In this document: piece by piece, positions 24,001-36,000 of the stretch
Layout: each line of letters begins with the position of its first letter
How positions within the stretch are numbered: the first letter of the stretch is position 1
NCBI RefSeq assembly: GCF_030035675.1
Contig: NC_084497.1
Location: 30,640,437 to 30,704,436, forward strand
Direction of reading: 5' to 3'
DNA: 64,000 nt
DNA from: Rhineura floridana
Taxonomy: Eukaryota; Chordata; Lepidosauria; Squamata; Rhineuridae
Notes under the pieces: generated by a model
Told to the model about the DNA's origin: nothing
Databases searched by the model: none
The model's input: only the letters and a program-made list of their open reading frames with translations
Made by a program: the position numbers and the translations under genes

Positions 24001-27000
24001 TTTTTGCACCCAGGACCTCCGGGGGAAATACGAGGCCACCCAGGACCTTGTTTCATCCCTGAAGAGGCAGCTGGCGGAGAGTGACAATGAGCGCCATTCG
24101 CTTGAGCAGAAGATCCTCCAGCTGAAGGATGACTTGGACAGGCTGGCGCAAGCCAAGGAGGATGCTGTGCGTGATGCAAGCCGATTCCGGTTGTCTGGAG
24201 AGCTGCTGGGCAGGTGAGGCAGCTTGAATTGCCTTCCCAATAGAAGGAAGGAAGGAGCAGCAGCAGCAGCCAGGAAGACATCCTTCTGGAACTTTCCCCT
24301 AAGACAGACCATGTGCTGCAAGGAACACATATGTGAAAGTCTCCCACCTCTCTGCATGAGTGCCTGCTCTGGCTTTGTCTCTTTCCTAGAAGGGTGGCTC
24401 TGGGTGTGGTGGTAACTGCCTCACATTGTGACAGAACCCCTCACACAGAGGCACAGAGAGAACGACCTGCCTCAGGAGGAGGTGTGTATGTGTGTGTGTC
24501 TCTATGTGAGTTGTTGCTCTGGGCTGGCTTATTTCCAGTCTTGAGGAATAACTTAGAACAGTAGTTCATGCAGGGGCACAAGCAGTGGGTTCCTCTGCTG
24601 ATGGGAGGGGCTTGTCCCTGCTCTTTCAATTATGCTTTTGGCTTTGGACTGCCAGTATAGTCCGGGACATAGGGAGTTGGAGTCCAACAACGTCTGGAGG
24701 CCCACAAGCTAAAAAAACAACCACCCTGCTCTAAGTAAACACAGAGCGCTTCTTCAGAGATGAACGTGCCAGAGTTTGGGAGATGTCATCTTCTCAGAAA
24801 CACCCAGATTGTCTTTGCAGTCAACAGATTGTTCGATTAAAAAGTGCTTCTACCTGAAGACCTCTTTTTTTTTTTTTAGAGAGAGAGAGGGGGGGGGACA
24901 GGCTAGTGGGAGAGGGGCTTTACTTTGTCGCTGAGAGCCCTGGGTTCAAATCTGTATGAGGTCATGTGGCTTCAAACTGGTTACTTTTCCAACCTCATCT
25001 ACCTTGCAGGGCTGTGGATAGGATAAAAAGGAATAAATGCACACGCACATGATGGATGACCAAATAATAGTTGTGTGCTGCGTTGTGGTGTTATATGGGG
25101 GGGGGGTCTTCTGTGGAACCAGTGTACCCCACCCTCTATCTTGCCCTTCCTGGGGAGGACTGGGATGTCCCAAGCGTAGTTCTTATGCTCTAGGGTAGAA
25201 TTAGCAAGAGGCTTCCCTTGTGCCAGGTCCAGCCTCCAAGGGGTGCTGCTTCCCCCACAATTGTCAGCTCAAGTTGACCTTTCCAGAGAGACAGGAAGGA
25301 AGCGGGCTATGATGGAATGGGTGCTGTCTGTTGCCCCCCAGCGGTCCCCACAAGGCTACCGTCTTTCCCTCTCCCGCCACAATACCAGTGAGAAGACTAA
25401 CCTGGTAAAGAACCTGCAGTTGTCCCAGGACAAGTTGGAAGGCCTTTGTCAGGAGAATGAGAAGCTGCAACTGTCCAACAGTAACCTCCAGCGCCAGCGG
25501 GACAGCCTGGAGGAGGAGAAGGAGGGCATCTTGAAGGACCAGGAGCGCGCTCAGAAGGAAATTGAGCGGAGGTAGGTGAGGGACTTTGTTTGGGGGGGGG
25601 GACCCTTTTCGTGAGAGGGGCTGAAACTGGTGCAGTCTTACGTTCAGTCCAAGCATGTCCAGCAGCAGCAGGGTTGGGAAAGATCTTGCAGTGTGGTCTC
25701 TGGTTGCACCGAGGCATGCTGGGAAAGTGTTGCTTCCTTTAAAAAACAAAGAAACCAAATGCAGCCATTTAGCATTGGACTCTGCAAAAGAGAGAGCCTG
25801 TATATTATTTTCAAAGGGAGCATGGCTTAAGGTATTTGAGTGAGGGTCTCACTCAAATAAGAATCACTGTAAATATGTGTGTTATTGTTCCTGAGGAATA
25901 ATGCTGTGCAAGTGGAAAGGTAGTGTCTTGTCTTGGCAGAGCTTGTTTCCTTTTCTGATCCAGTGCTTTTTGTCTTTGTGAGCCCACTTTGGAGCTCCTC
26001 GGGTGGTTCTGAGAGGGTAACTCTGCTGCTGCTGCTCCTCCCTTCCTCCCCTCCCTTTCTGTGTCTCAGCCACAAACAGCTGGAGCAGCTGGAAGCAAAG
26101 AAGTCCAGCCTGAAGAAAGAGCTTGTGTTGGTCAGGGAGGCTCTGAGCAAAGCCCTTCTGGAGAAGGAGGTGTCTGAGCAGGAGAAAGCCGATGTGGCTG
26201 AAGCCCTCACCAAGGCAAGGATCTTCCTGCTGGGGTGGGAGGGAGGGAGGGATGGGAGGCAGTTGTTCTCCTAGGCTCCCGGCTGGCCCACCAAAGGGCA
26301 TGAAGTGTATCAATGCTCAGAATCCATGTGCATCTGCACTGGGGGTCCTGCTCCTGCTGCCCCCCTTGCCGGAGACCACGAGGGACCCTGCAGGATCAGG
26401 CCAAGGGCTGCTTGGCCCGCCTTGCTTTGCCAGATCCCCAGCAGCCAAGTGGAACCCTGTTGGGGCTCCCAGACCTTTGAGTGTGGGCTGAGTTAGTCTG
26501 AAAGATTAATTGTTATGGTGATGCATGTCAGTGGTTGAGTGTGTGAATTGCAATAAGTTTTACTGGTGTTTCCACCGGAATGAACTGTTTTACTATGATT
26601 TTCATTTTTAATTTTAGATTTTTTTTGTATTGCACATTGCCTTGAGACAATTCTTACAAGGTAATTCATCTATGATGGTGATGATGATTTATTAGGTGTG
26701 CCTCAAAACAACTTGCACAATAAAGAGCAATATTCTGACCATATTTTCAAATAATATATAACCAGCAGGCACTACTGGTGCCCAGAGGGGTCGGGGGGGG
26801 CACAGTGAAAGCCCCTGGGGTGGAGTGAGATCTGCCTGGTTGTCTAATTTGTCATGGTCATGCTTTGCTCCCTAAGAGGTGTACAACAGGAATTAGATCA
26901 GTAAACCCATGAAAGGAGCAGTGAAATGGTTTGCAAGCGGCTTCAAACGTTGCAACTATGATCTTAAAACTGGGCAAACTGGGAGCCGTGCAGGATTTAA

Positions 27001-30000
27001 TTTTCTTTCTTTTGAAAGGGGGCAGGCGTTGGCATCGGGCTCATGGGCTCCTCCCCTCCTTCTTTCCTGTCCAGGCTGAGGTGAGCCGGGCTGAGCTGGA
27101 ATTGGCCCTGAACCGGATGAAGTCTGAGGAGTCGTTGCTGCATGACTCGCTCTGTAAGATGAGTGCCCTCAATGAGGGGCTGGCACAGGATAAGACAGAG
27201 CTCAATCAGATCATCATCCAGGTAAGGCATGGGGGTGGGCCATGGATTAGGGCTGGGGACCATAGAGGGGGGGGAAGTGCATCTTGCAACATTGCCTTGT
27301 GTGGGTGCATGATGAGCAACCGAAGTATGCCCACTTTGAAAGCAAGTTTGTAGTCCTTAAGACTAGAAGTGCAAAAGCTGAAAACTTAGAAGGCAATCTG
27401 GCAGAACAGGCTTCATGGGCGGGGTGGGGGGCACAAGAAGGCTTGTCTGGAGCTTTTTGTCCATGAGTGGCCAGATGCAGACAGAGCGGTTCCAGCTCAG
27501 AAAACATCTTTGAACTTGGACTGGTTTTCATGGTCTATGAAGGTCACACAATTATTGGGGATGGGGAGAAAGTGGTTGTCATGTTCATGAATTTCAGATG
27601 GTGCTCTCTGAGTAGATCTAGCATTGCATGCCACCCAGAGTTGTTCACAGGGCTGTGGAGTCGGAGTCGGAAGCAATTTTGGGTGGAGTCGGAGTCAGTA
27701 GAAATGTACCGACTCTGACTCTGGCTTCAAAATAAATGTTGATTGACAATTTTTTTAAAATATAAATTCAAAATGTCAAAGAAGCTTCCCATGAAGTCAG
27801 CTGTAGTTGAGCATTTCACCATAACTCAAGATGGAAAACATTTTGTGTGTCAGTGTATGACACAGGACCCAGATGAAGACAAATGCTGTGATGCCAAGAT
27901 CAGCACATATTCAGGCAGCGATAAAAATGCTCCTACGAGAGCTTCCAATTTAAAAAGACGTTTACAGCCCTTTCCAGGGCTGTGGAGTCGGAGTCGGAGT
28001 CAAAGGTTTGGCGTACCGACTCCACAGCCCTGGTTGTGCACAGTTCTGTGCATCAGCCAATGGTAGCCAAATCTGGGAGCCCAGTTTTGTGGGAGGTGCC
28101 CTCTTGTGGTGATGGAGAGAAAGAGAGAATCGTTCCCTCGGCATCCTGGGCAGACCTCAGTCCCTCACACAGCTGCCTTCTGGTGGCCTGATCCCCTTCC
28201 CTTCCCTCTGGGGCAGCTGGAAGAGGAGAAGACCACCCTCCTAGGGAAAAAGCAGGAAGTGGAGCAGGAGAAGGCCACGATCCGGGATGAGCTGGTGCGG
28301 CTGGAGCAGGAGAAGCTGGACCTGGACACGCAGTGCCACGGATTGGGCCGCTCCCTGCAGGCCACGGAGCAGAGCCGGGCAGTGCTGGAGCGGGAGGTGC
28401 TGGTGCTGCGGCAAGAGAGGGGGCAGCTGCAAGAGCAGTTGGGCCAGGTGAGCGCTAGGGCTGCGCTGGCGGTGGCGGAGCGGGAGGGTGGCCCCCGGGC
28501 TCTCAAGGCCAACTGCCTTCCCTCTCCTGGGTCTCCTCTTCCTCCTCTGGCTCTTGAGCTGCAAGATTGCTTTGCAAGACAGCAGAGCTGCTGAGCACTA
28601 CCTAATTTAAGGTACGTCTTGCTGAGTCTAAGTTTCTGGCAAGACTTCCACTACCTTAAACACAAAGCTGCAAGAGAGCGCGTGACTGAGGTCTTGGGAG
28701 CAGTCCATGGGAGACCTGAGCACCCTTACAGATGACAACGTGGCAGAACCTGTGTTGCCTCTAAAGTTCATAAAACGGGGCCGGCGTGCTGCAAGTTTTC
28801 TGACATTCTGCACCCAAATGTGAAGTCTGTGAAGGGGGCAGTGGTTGAGAAGGGAGTTCTTTTTCTGTCTCGTTGCAGGACTGAGGTGTGGTGTCAAAAA
28901 CACCAGGCTCTTCTTCTAGCCCTCCTGGGTTAATTTTTGGGGGGGCGGGGGGCTAATTTGGCTGGAGGAGGTGAGAGAAACTGCAGTTAGCAAGGGAGGC
29001 ATGACAAGGGCGCCTCAGCCTGCCTGCCTTCCTTCCTTCCTTCCTTCAGCTCTCCCGCCAAAGGGGCGCAGCCGGCGAGGAGCTGGTGCAGGTGCGCCAA
29101 GAGCTGGAGCACCACAGCGAGGCCACGCTCCGGGCAGCCAAGGAGAAGGAGGCGCTGATGAAGGAGAAGGCCAGCTTGGTGGTACAGCTGACAGCCTCGG
29201 AGCGGGAGAATCGTGGCCTGGCCGAGGAGATTGCTGGCCTCAGGTAGGCATATGGGGGGGTGTTTGGAGAGGTGGAGCAAGGAAAGCGGCTGAGGAGTTT
29301 CACCCCCACCACTTTGGCACCTGCACGGCAGGGTTGTTAAGGGGCTTGCGGGGAGGTGCCCCGAGTTGCCCGGCTGGTTCTTCTGGCCTGGGAAATCCGT
29401 CAGGATGGTAACCAAGGTACAGCACGGCAGCGTTTGCAAACAGGCTGGGCGTGGTGGGGCGTGGCTGTGCCAGGCGAGTCAGGCGGCAGAGACTGCAGAG
29501 AGCAGAGTCTGGGTGCATGCAAGGTCCGTATCCTGCTCAGCTCCTTTCCTTTTCGCAGCAGCTGCCTTGCATGCTTGCCCCCCTCCCCAGCTGAGATTTC
29601 TGACCTAAGCGTCTGAAACAAAGGCCAGTTGATCCCCACCAGCAGCCCCTTTACTTAAATCCTTGCCTTTCTCTGCGACGTAGGCACAAGCAGCTACCAA
29701 TGAGCAAAATACAACTATGTGACATTGTAGGAATTTAAGAAAAAATCCTGACGAAATGCTTTTGCCTGACCTCTTTGCCCAGGTCTGAAAAAAACTCCTT
29801 GGAGACCACCCTCTTTGAGATCCAACAGCATCTGGTCCAGCTAGAGGCCCGGAAGCTGCAGCTGGAAGGCGATGGGCAGAGCTTGCTCCGGGCCAAGGAA
29901 GCCTTGCAAGGTACCATGGGAGGAAGGTCTCCCTTCTGGTCGACGCCGCCTCCTTGTTCCCTTTGCACGGATCCTGGCTGGGCCGGCCACCGGCTTCCCG

Positions 30001-33000
30001 GCCTATTGGTCAGAGAGACCTTTGCTGGGGATGGTCGTCTTTGCACAGGTGCGGCTGTATCCCACTTTGTGTCCTTGTGATGGTGGGAGCATGTCACATA
30101 GAGGCCCTTTTTAGTTGCGTGCCCAAGTACCATGGCTGGCTCAGGCCGCCTCTCCTTTTCGCGTGTGGACAAGAGGGCTGCTGCTTTCTTCTTCTCTCCC
30201 CCACCCTGCTGCCACACTTCTCGGCAGGGAGGGGCTTGGTTGGTTCTGCAGGCGGGTCTTAACTCGCCCACCCCCTATACCTGCTGTTCTTCATTTATCT
30301 GGGGCAGGGAGTTGGTGCAATGGCTTCAGGAGGAAGGGCAGGATCCGAGGCAGCAACCTTTAAGGTGTGGAGGAGGCTTAGCTGGCCTCTTTCTGTGCAG
30401 TTAGAAGGAGGAGGCCTCAGGTCCCCTCTCTGCCCCTCCGTCAGTCCTGCACATGCATATTGGACCCTTCTTCCTTGTCTTCCTTCAGAGTATGCCAGGT
30501 CCTTTACAGAGCCATGTGATGGTGCTTCTTAAGGGGTGGGGCATTTTCACTAAGGAGGTGGGGCTCAGAGCTGCCTCTCTGCCCTGGCCCCCCATGCATT
30601 GACTCCCTTGGGCAGAATCTAGGGATGCCACCCTCCCTCCTCCGGCCTGTCTTCTGATACCTTCCCCCTCCACCTGCTTCACTTTTTGCCCCCACAGTGG
30701 AGCTTGTTGCTGTCCGCAAGGAGATGGAGGCCGAGGTGAGCCGGCTTCAGAGAGAGAAGGACCTCATAGCCCAGAAACTTGCTCAGGTGGAGCAGGAGGC
30801 CCAGGCCGCCCTGAGGAATGCGCAGGCAGCTCATGAGGAGGACGTGGACCGTCTCCAGAGGGAGAAAGTACGTGCCAAGCCAGGTGCAGAGGACTGGGCC
30901 CAGGATTACCCTTGCTCCAATGTGATGCCAAGGGAGAGACATCTCTCCTCCGTCAGTGTTGCTTCCTTGGGGCGGGCCTGGCCCTTGCTGGCGCTTGCGG
31001 CCTCTGAACTGTTTCACTCTCACAGCCGGTCAACCATTGTTCAGGCCTTCCTCCTCCGGGAATTTACCTCAAAGCCAGTGGCCATTGCCACTACACCTTG
31101 TGGCAGTGAGTTCTGTATGCTCAATGGCATAGTGAGGAAAAAAGTTACTTCCTTTTGTCTGTCCTGAATCTCCTGCCCGCTCACTGGGTGATCCCCAACT
31201 ACTAGTATTAGGAAGGGAGACGTTTTTTTTCCTGTCCACTCTCTCTGCATGTTAACCCTTGTTTATCATATGAGTCTTCCCTCACTGCCCTGCTTCACCC
31301 AAGTGTTAGTTGTCCTTGTAACTGAACTGAAATCCTCCCCCCCCCCACTCCCCTATGTACATGCACCGTTTACCTTTTTCTCCTGCTTTTACATTTTCCG
31401 CCTTTTGGTCTCTGCTGCAACTACTAATCCTGGGACAGATAAATACTCACTTGCCATGAAAGCTTTTAGTTGATTAACCATGAATAACTAATTATAGCCA
31501 TTAAAACTTTTAATATAATGGATGCCTTGCCATGGAAGCTGACAGACCCAGCAAGGTCAGGCAAGGTGCTGGGGTCCCTCTGAACCTTGGTGCTGTGTTG
31601 GCCTTGCAGGAGACGTTGCGCACAGAGCAGGACGCAGAGCGTGAGGAGCTGCTGCGCCAGCTGACGCAAGAGCGGGAGGAGCTCCTGGCCCGCTACGAGG
31701 CGGAGAAGGAGGAGATGGGCGAGGAGATCACGGCCCTCCAGCAGGAGCGGGACGAGAGCCTCCTCCAGGCCGAGAACGAGAGGCAGCAGGTGAAGGAGGG
31801 GAGGGGAGTTAGGGAAGGGGGGCCCTGGGGTCCGGCCAGAAGGCAGGAAGGAAGGAGGTGCAAGGCCCCAGCCCGTTGCCAGCTCTGCAAGACCCCTGCT
31901 GTAAGATCCCCAAAGGCAGGCTGAAGTCCTCGATGCCACGGCCAGATTCCCAAGGCTGCTTGGCGACAGTTGGCTGCTGAGCTGTTGCCGAAGGGAAATT
32001 TTCTCACTGCCTGTAATCCAAGGCTTTGGGGGTGGGGGAGCCAACTTAATTTCAAAGAGCCACTGAGACATCAAAATGGAAATGTTAGTGTATTTGCACA
32101 CATTTTGCATAATTCAGTATTTATTTTATGTATTTTATTATTTGATTTGTATCCCGCCCTTCCTCCCAGCAGGAGCCCAGGGCAGCAAACAGAAGTGCTA
32201 AAAACACTTTAAACATCATACAAACAGACCTTAAAATACATTAAAACAAAACAACGTTAAAAACATTTTTTAAAAAAGTATTTCTGCAACAAGGAGCAAA
32301 TCCAGGGGCAGAGATGACATGCATCTGGGTTTTCCTTTGTGTCCATGAGGGCTGGAAACACTGCAGAGCGAGGCCAATTTTTCCTCAGCACATCACTGTT
32401 GCTTCTCCCCTTCCGCTTGGCTGCTGTTGCCCACCTGCGCTGCATTCCTACCCGTGAGCCTCCCATCAGCCTCTGACGGGTAGATCCTGCCCTTTGTGAC
32501 AGGTGCTCAGGCCAGGTGGCAGGAAGGAGGCTGGTGGCGCAGAGGGTGGATGTGGTAGCCACCCTCCACAACAAGTGGTCCAGACTGAGGAAAGATGCCA
32601 CACCTGAGAGACAAACTAGCCCTCTGCTGTTCCCTGCTGTGATTTCCCAGGCTAAGAGACTTCTGGGCTGTTGTGCGAATGCTCCACCTGGAACTGCCTG
32701 CAGTTCCCCCCCCCCCTCTGACCAGCCGTTGGCGCAGGGAGCCAGAGCCAGATTCATAGATCCCGAGTTGGAGCCTCGTGGTCCTGGTGCTTTGCACCCT
32801 TAGCATGAGTCCCTTTGGGGAAGTGGGTGAGGGCGTATCCAGACACATGGCTGGATCCCTCGCCATTGCCTCCCCCCTCAGGCGCTGTCCCTCAAGGAGT
32901 CAGAGAAGGCCATTCTCCTGGAGAAGCTCTCCAGTGCCCAGCAAAGCTTAGCAAGCATCACCATGGAGGCGGAGAGGCAGAAGCGCGATGCCCAGAGCCG

Positions 33001-36000
33001 CCAGGAGCAAGAGCGGGTGAGTGTCAGCTGGGGAGTGTGTGTGAGGTGGCAGGGGATGGATAATCGGGCTTCTGCCCTTTTCCCACCAAGAAGAGTCAGC
33101 TCCTGCAACCTGGCTAGTTTATGTCATCAACCATCATCCACTTTTCAGTCGGCCCCAGGGCAGGTCACAACAATATAAAATATAATGTTAACAGTGGTTT
33201 AAAACAAATTACATTACAACTAATGCAGCTGTTTTAAACTAGGGGTTATATGAGATCTGAATGGAATCCCATCCAGTCATGTGGCTGCTGCGTATTTTGG
33301 ACCAGCTGAAGTTTCCAAGTAGTCTTCAAGGGTAGCCCCACATAGAGCACATTGCAATAATCTAGTCTGGAGGTTACCAGAGCATGGAGTACTATAGCGC
33401 ATTCATCTCTGTCCAAAAGAGGCCAAAGCGGGCAAATCCTCCCCCCCATTATCCAGCAAGAGTTGCACAATTTGGGGTGTGCTGTTCTAGGCAGGTCTCT
33501 CTTGGGGAACTGACCCAAGTCACGGTGGGGTCCACTCCTCTGCCTCACTGCAGAGTACCATCAATGCCTTGAACTCCGAGCTGCGGAGCCTGCGGGCCCA
33601 GTTTGAGGAAGCCATTGCAGGCCACGAGCGGGAGGTGAAGGCCCTCCATGAACAGGCCAGGGATCTGATGAAGCAGCGAGAGTCAGCCCTCCATGAGGTG
33701 AGCGGGCCCTGGGGGAGGCAGGGAGAAGCCGGATCTGGGGAAGGCATTGCCAAGTGGCTGGACACAGGGGGGGAGGCGTCTTCAATAGATGGGCAAGGAC
33801 ACTGTGAAGTGGGTGTGGGGGGTAGGGCATTCCCCCCCCCACTTTCTGCACTTTCCCGACAAACATTTTGAACCACCAGGGGGAAGGGCCATTGCTGGGT
33901 GGTGGAGCACGTGGCTCAGTCCTCGGCAGGTAGGCCTGGGAAAGACTCCCTGGAGAGGCACAGACGGTCAGTGCAGATGGTGCTGAGCGGGGGCCTGACT
34001 CTGCTCAAGGCGGGTCCCTGTGTCCCATCTCATCCCTTGAGGCCCTCACGGCATTCCCAGCAGGGATCCAGCTCTGGCTGTTTGCTTTGCCCCCTTCCCG
34101 GCCAGGTGGAGGAGCTGAAGACGCAGCTGCGCATGGTGGAAGATGCGCGTGATCAAACCCGCCGGGAGCTGCTGGAGGCCCACCGCAAGGTGCGAGAAGC
34201 CCAGGAGGCCTGTGAGGTGCAGCGCAAGGAGGCCGTGGACCTGCGGAGGGGCCTGAGCGACGAGGCCAAGGAGAAGGAGGCCTTGCGGAGGTCCAATGTG
34301 GAGCTGCGTGTTGCTGTGAAGCGGGCCGAGAGTGACCGCATCAGGTGGGGGTGCTGCTGGTGGGCTTCCCCATTGGGGCATCTGGCTGAGCATTTAGATG
34401 GGGCCCCGTTGGTCTGATCCTGCTGCAGGTCTGCTCTTAGGGGAGTGTGGGGTGGAGAAGAGTGTTGACTGCCAAACCTCTTCTCTGCACAGACTTAACC
34501 CCCACCCCACCCCACCCATGGTGTGTCTCGACCTCAGTTCTTGGTAAAGGGTATAGTAGTAGCCTGCAGCCTGGTAAAATTGGACAGTGTTCCACCAAAT
34601 GAACAGGGAACATGAGGCTGCTTCATACCTCGGCTTGGTTTTGGATCGGGTGGTCAGCCCTTGTCTCTTGTCTGGGGGTGGAAGGTGTGCCTGGCGGGGC
34701 TGAAACGCCCCTCTCTGCTTGCCTCCAGTTTGAAGCGGGCCAATGAGGCGAAGGAGCAGAAGGTCTCTCTCCTGGAGGAGGCCCAGGCAGCTGCAGGCAA
34801 GGAGGCTGCCCACCTCCACAGCAGCCTCCAGGAGGTGGAGCGCTCGCGGCTGGAGGCCCGACGGGAACTGCAGGAGCTGCGGAGGCAGGTAAGGCCAGCT
34901 GGGGGGGGGGGATGACGCTGGCCAACTCTGCGGGTTGCCCCCATTTCCACCAGATGTAGAATCAGGAGGGAAAGGCAGGCCAAATCGAGGTGGAGGGGAG
35001 AGAAGCGTCAGTTTTTATTTATTTATTTATTTATTTATTTAATTACATTTCTAGACCGCCCTATAGCAGAAAGCTCTCAGGGCGGTGTACAACAAATAAA
35101 ATCACAATTAAAATATGAGCAAGTGTGGAAAAAAAAAAATATATAGTACAATTATAAAACATTGGTGCCAGCTGAAGCTGCTGATCAAAGTGCCTGAGCT
35201 TTTGGGCTCCTTGCCATTCACTGGGACCTCCTTGGGGTTCTCCCCCCCCCATTACTCCCATTAGCCATTACTTGCTCTTCCTGGACTGAGCCACCTCCCT
35301 CCTCTTCCCAGTTTTCTTTCTCACTCATTTTTGTCCTCTCTCTCCTCTCCTCCCCCCCCGCTTTGATTTTTTTTCTGGTTGGAGATAGTTGGCTTTTTAG
35401 AGAGTTGAATCAGTTTCAGAAGCTTGTCTCACCTTCAGCTCTGACTGTGCAGGTTGAGCAGGCTTTGGAAATTACGGAAACCTGCAGGCGCTGTTTTCCA
35501 AGTGCCCAGAGTGGGATGAGCAGACGTGCCACACATGAGGGCAGCTACTCCTGCTGCTGCTGCCATCCCCTTTGCTTGCAGAGCGAGGAACTCTTCCTTG
35601 GCTGCCCTTTTGCAGATCAAGATGCTGGACAGCGAGAACACCAAGAAGAGCACGGAGGCAGCCGAGCTCCAGGCCCGTCTTGCGGTGGATGAGCAGAGGG
35701 AGGAGGAGAGCAGGCGGGAGTCCTTTGGCCTCAAGCAGAAGATAGTGGAGAGCGAAGCCAGCCGGGAGGCGGCCAGGAAGGAGGTGAGTGTTGGGCCTGC
35801 GGCTCCTTCCGCCACTCCAGATTCTGCCACTGCTTCCCCCTTTGGGGCTGGGAATGGTCTTGGGTGGCAAAGGAGCCATCTCGAGCCCCACTCCTCGGAG
35901 GGGTGCTGCTTCCCGGGACCAACTCCCAGCCTCCTTGGTCATCCTCCTGGCTTCCCACCACAGATTCTAATTCCCCGGAGCTCATCCTGCAGCTACATCT

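Larger units (their letters stand above)
24214..25388 (+). other. CROCC: CROCC intron 13
   Basis: Holds a hAT-MITE scrap (24640-24715) and a tRNA-derived SINE scrap (24925-25055). There is also a T-run followed by a GA/G-rich run at about 24866-24898. Confidence 0.5.
27222..28216 (+). other. CROCC: CROCC intron 16
   Basis: Contains the complete hAT element 27648-28032. The flanks are unassigned. Confidence 0.6.
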
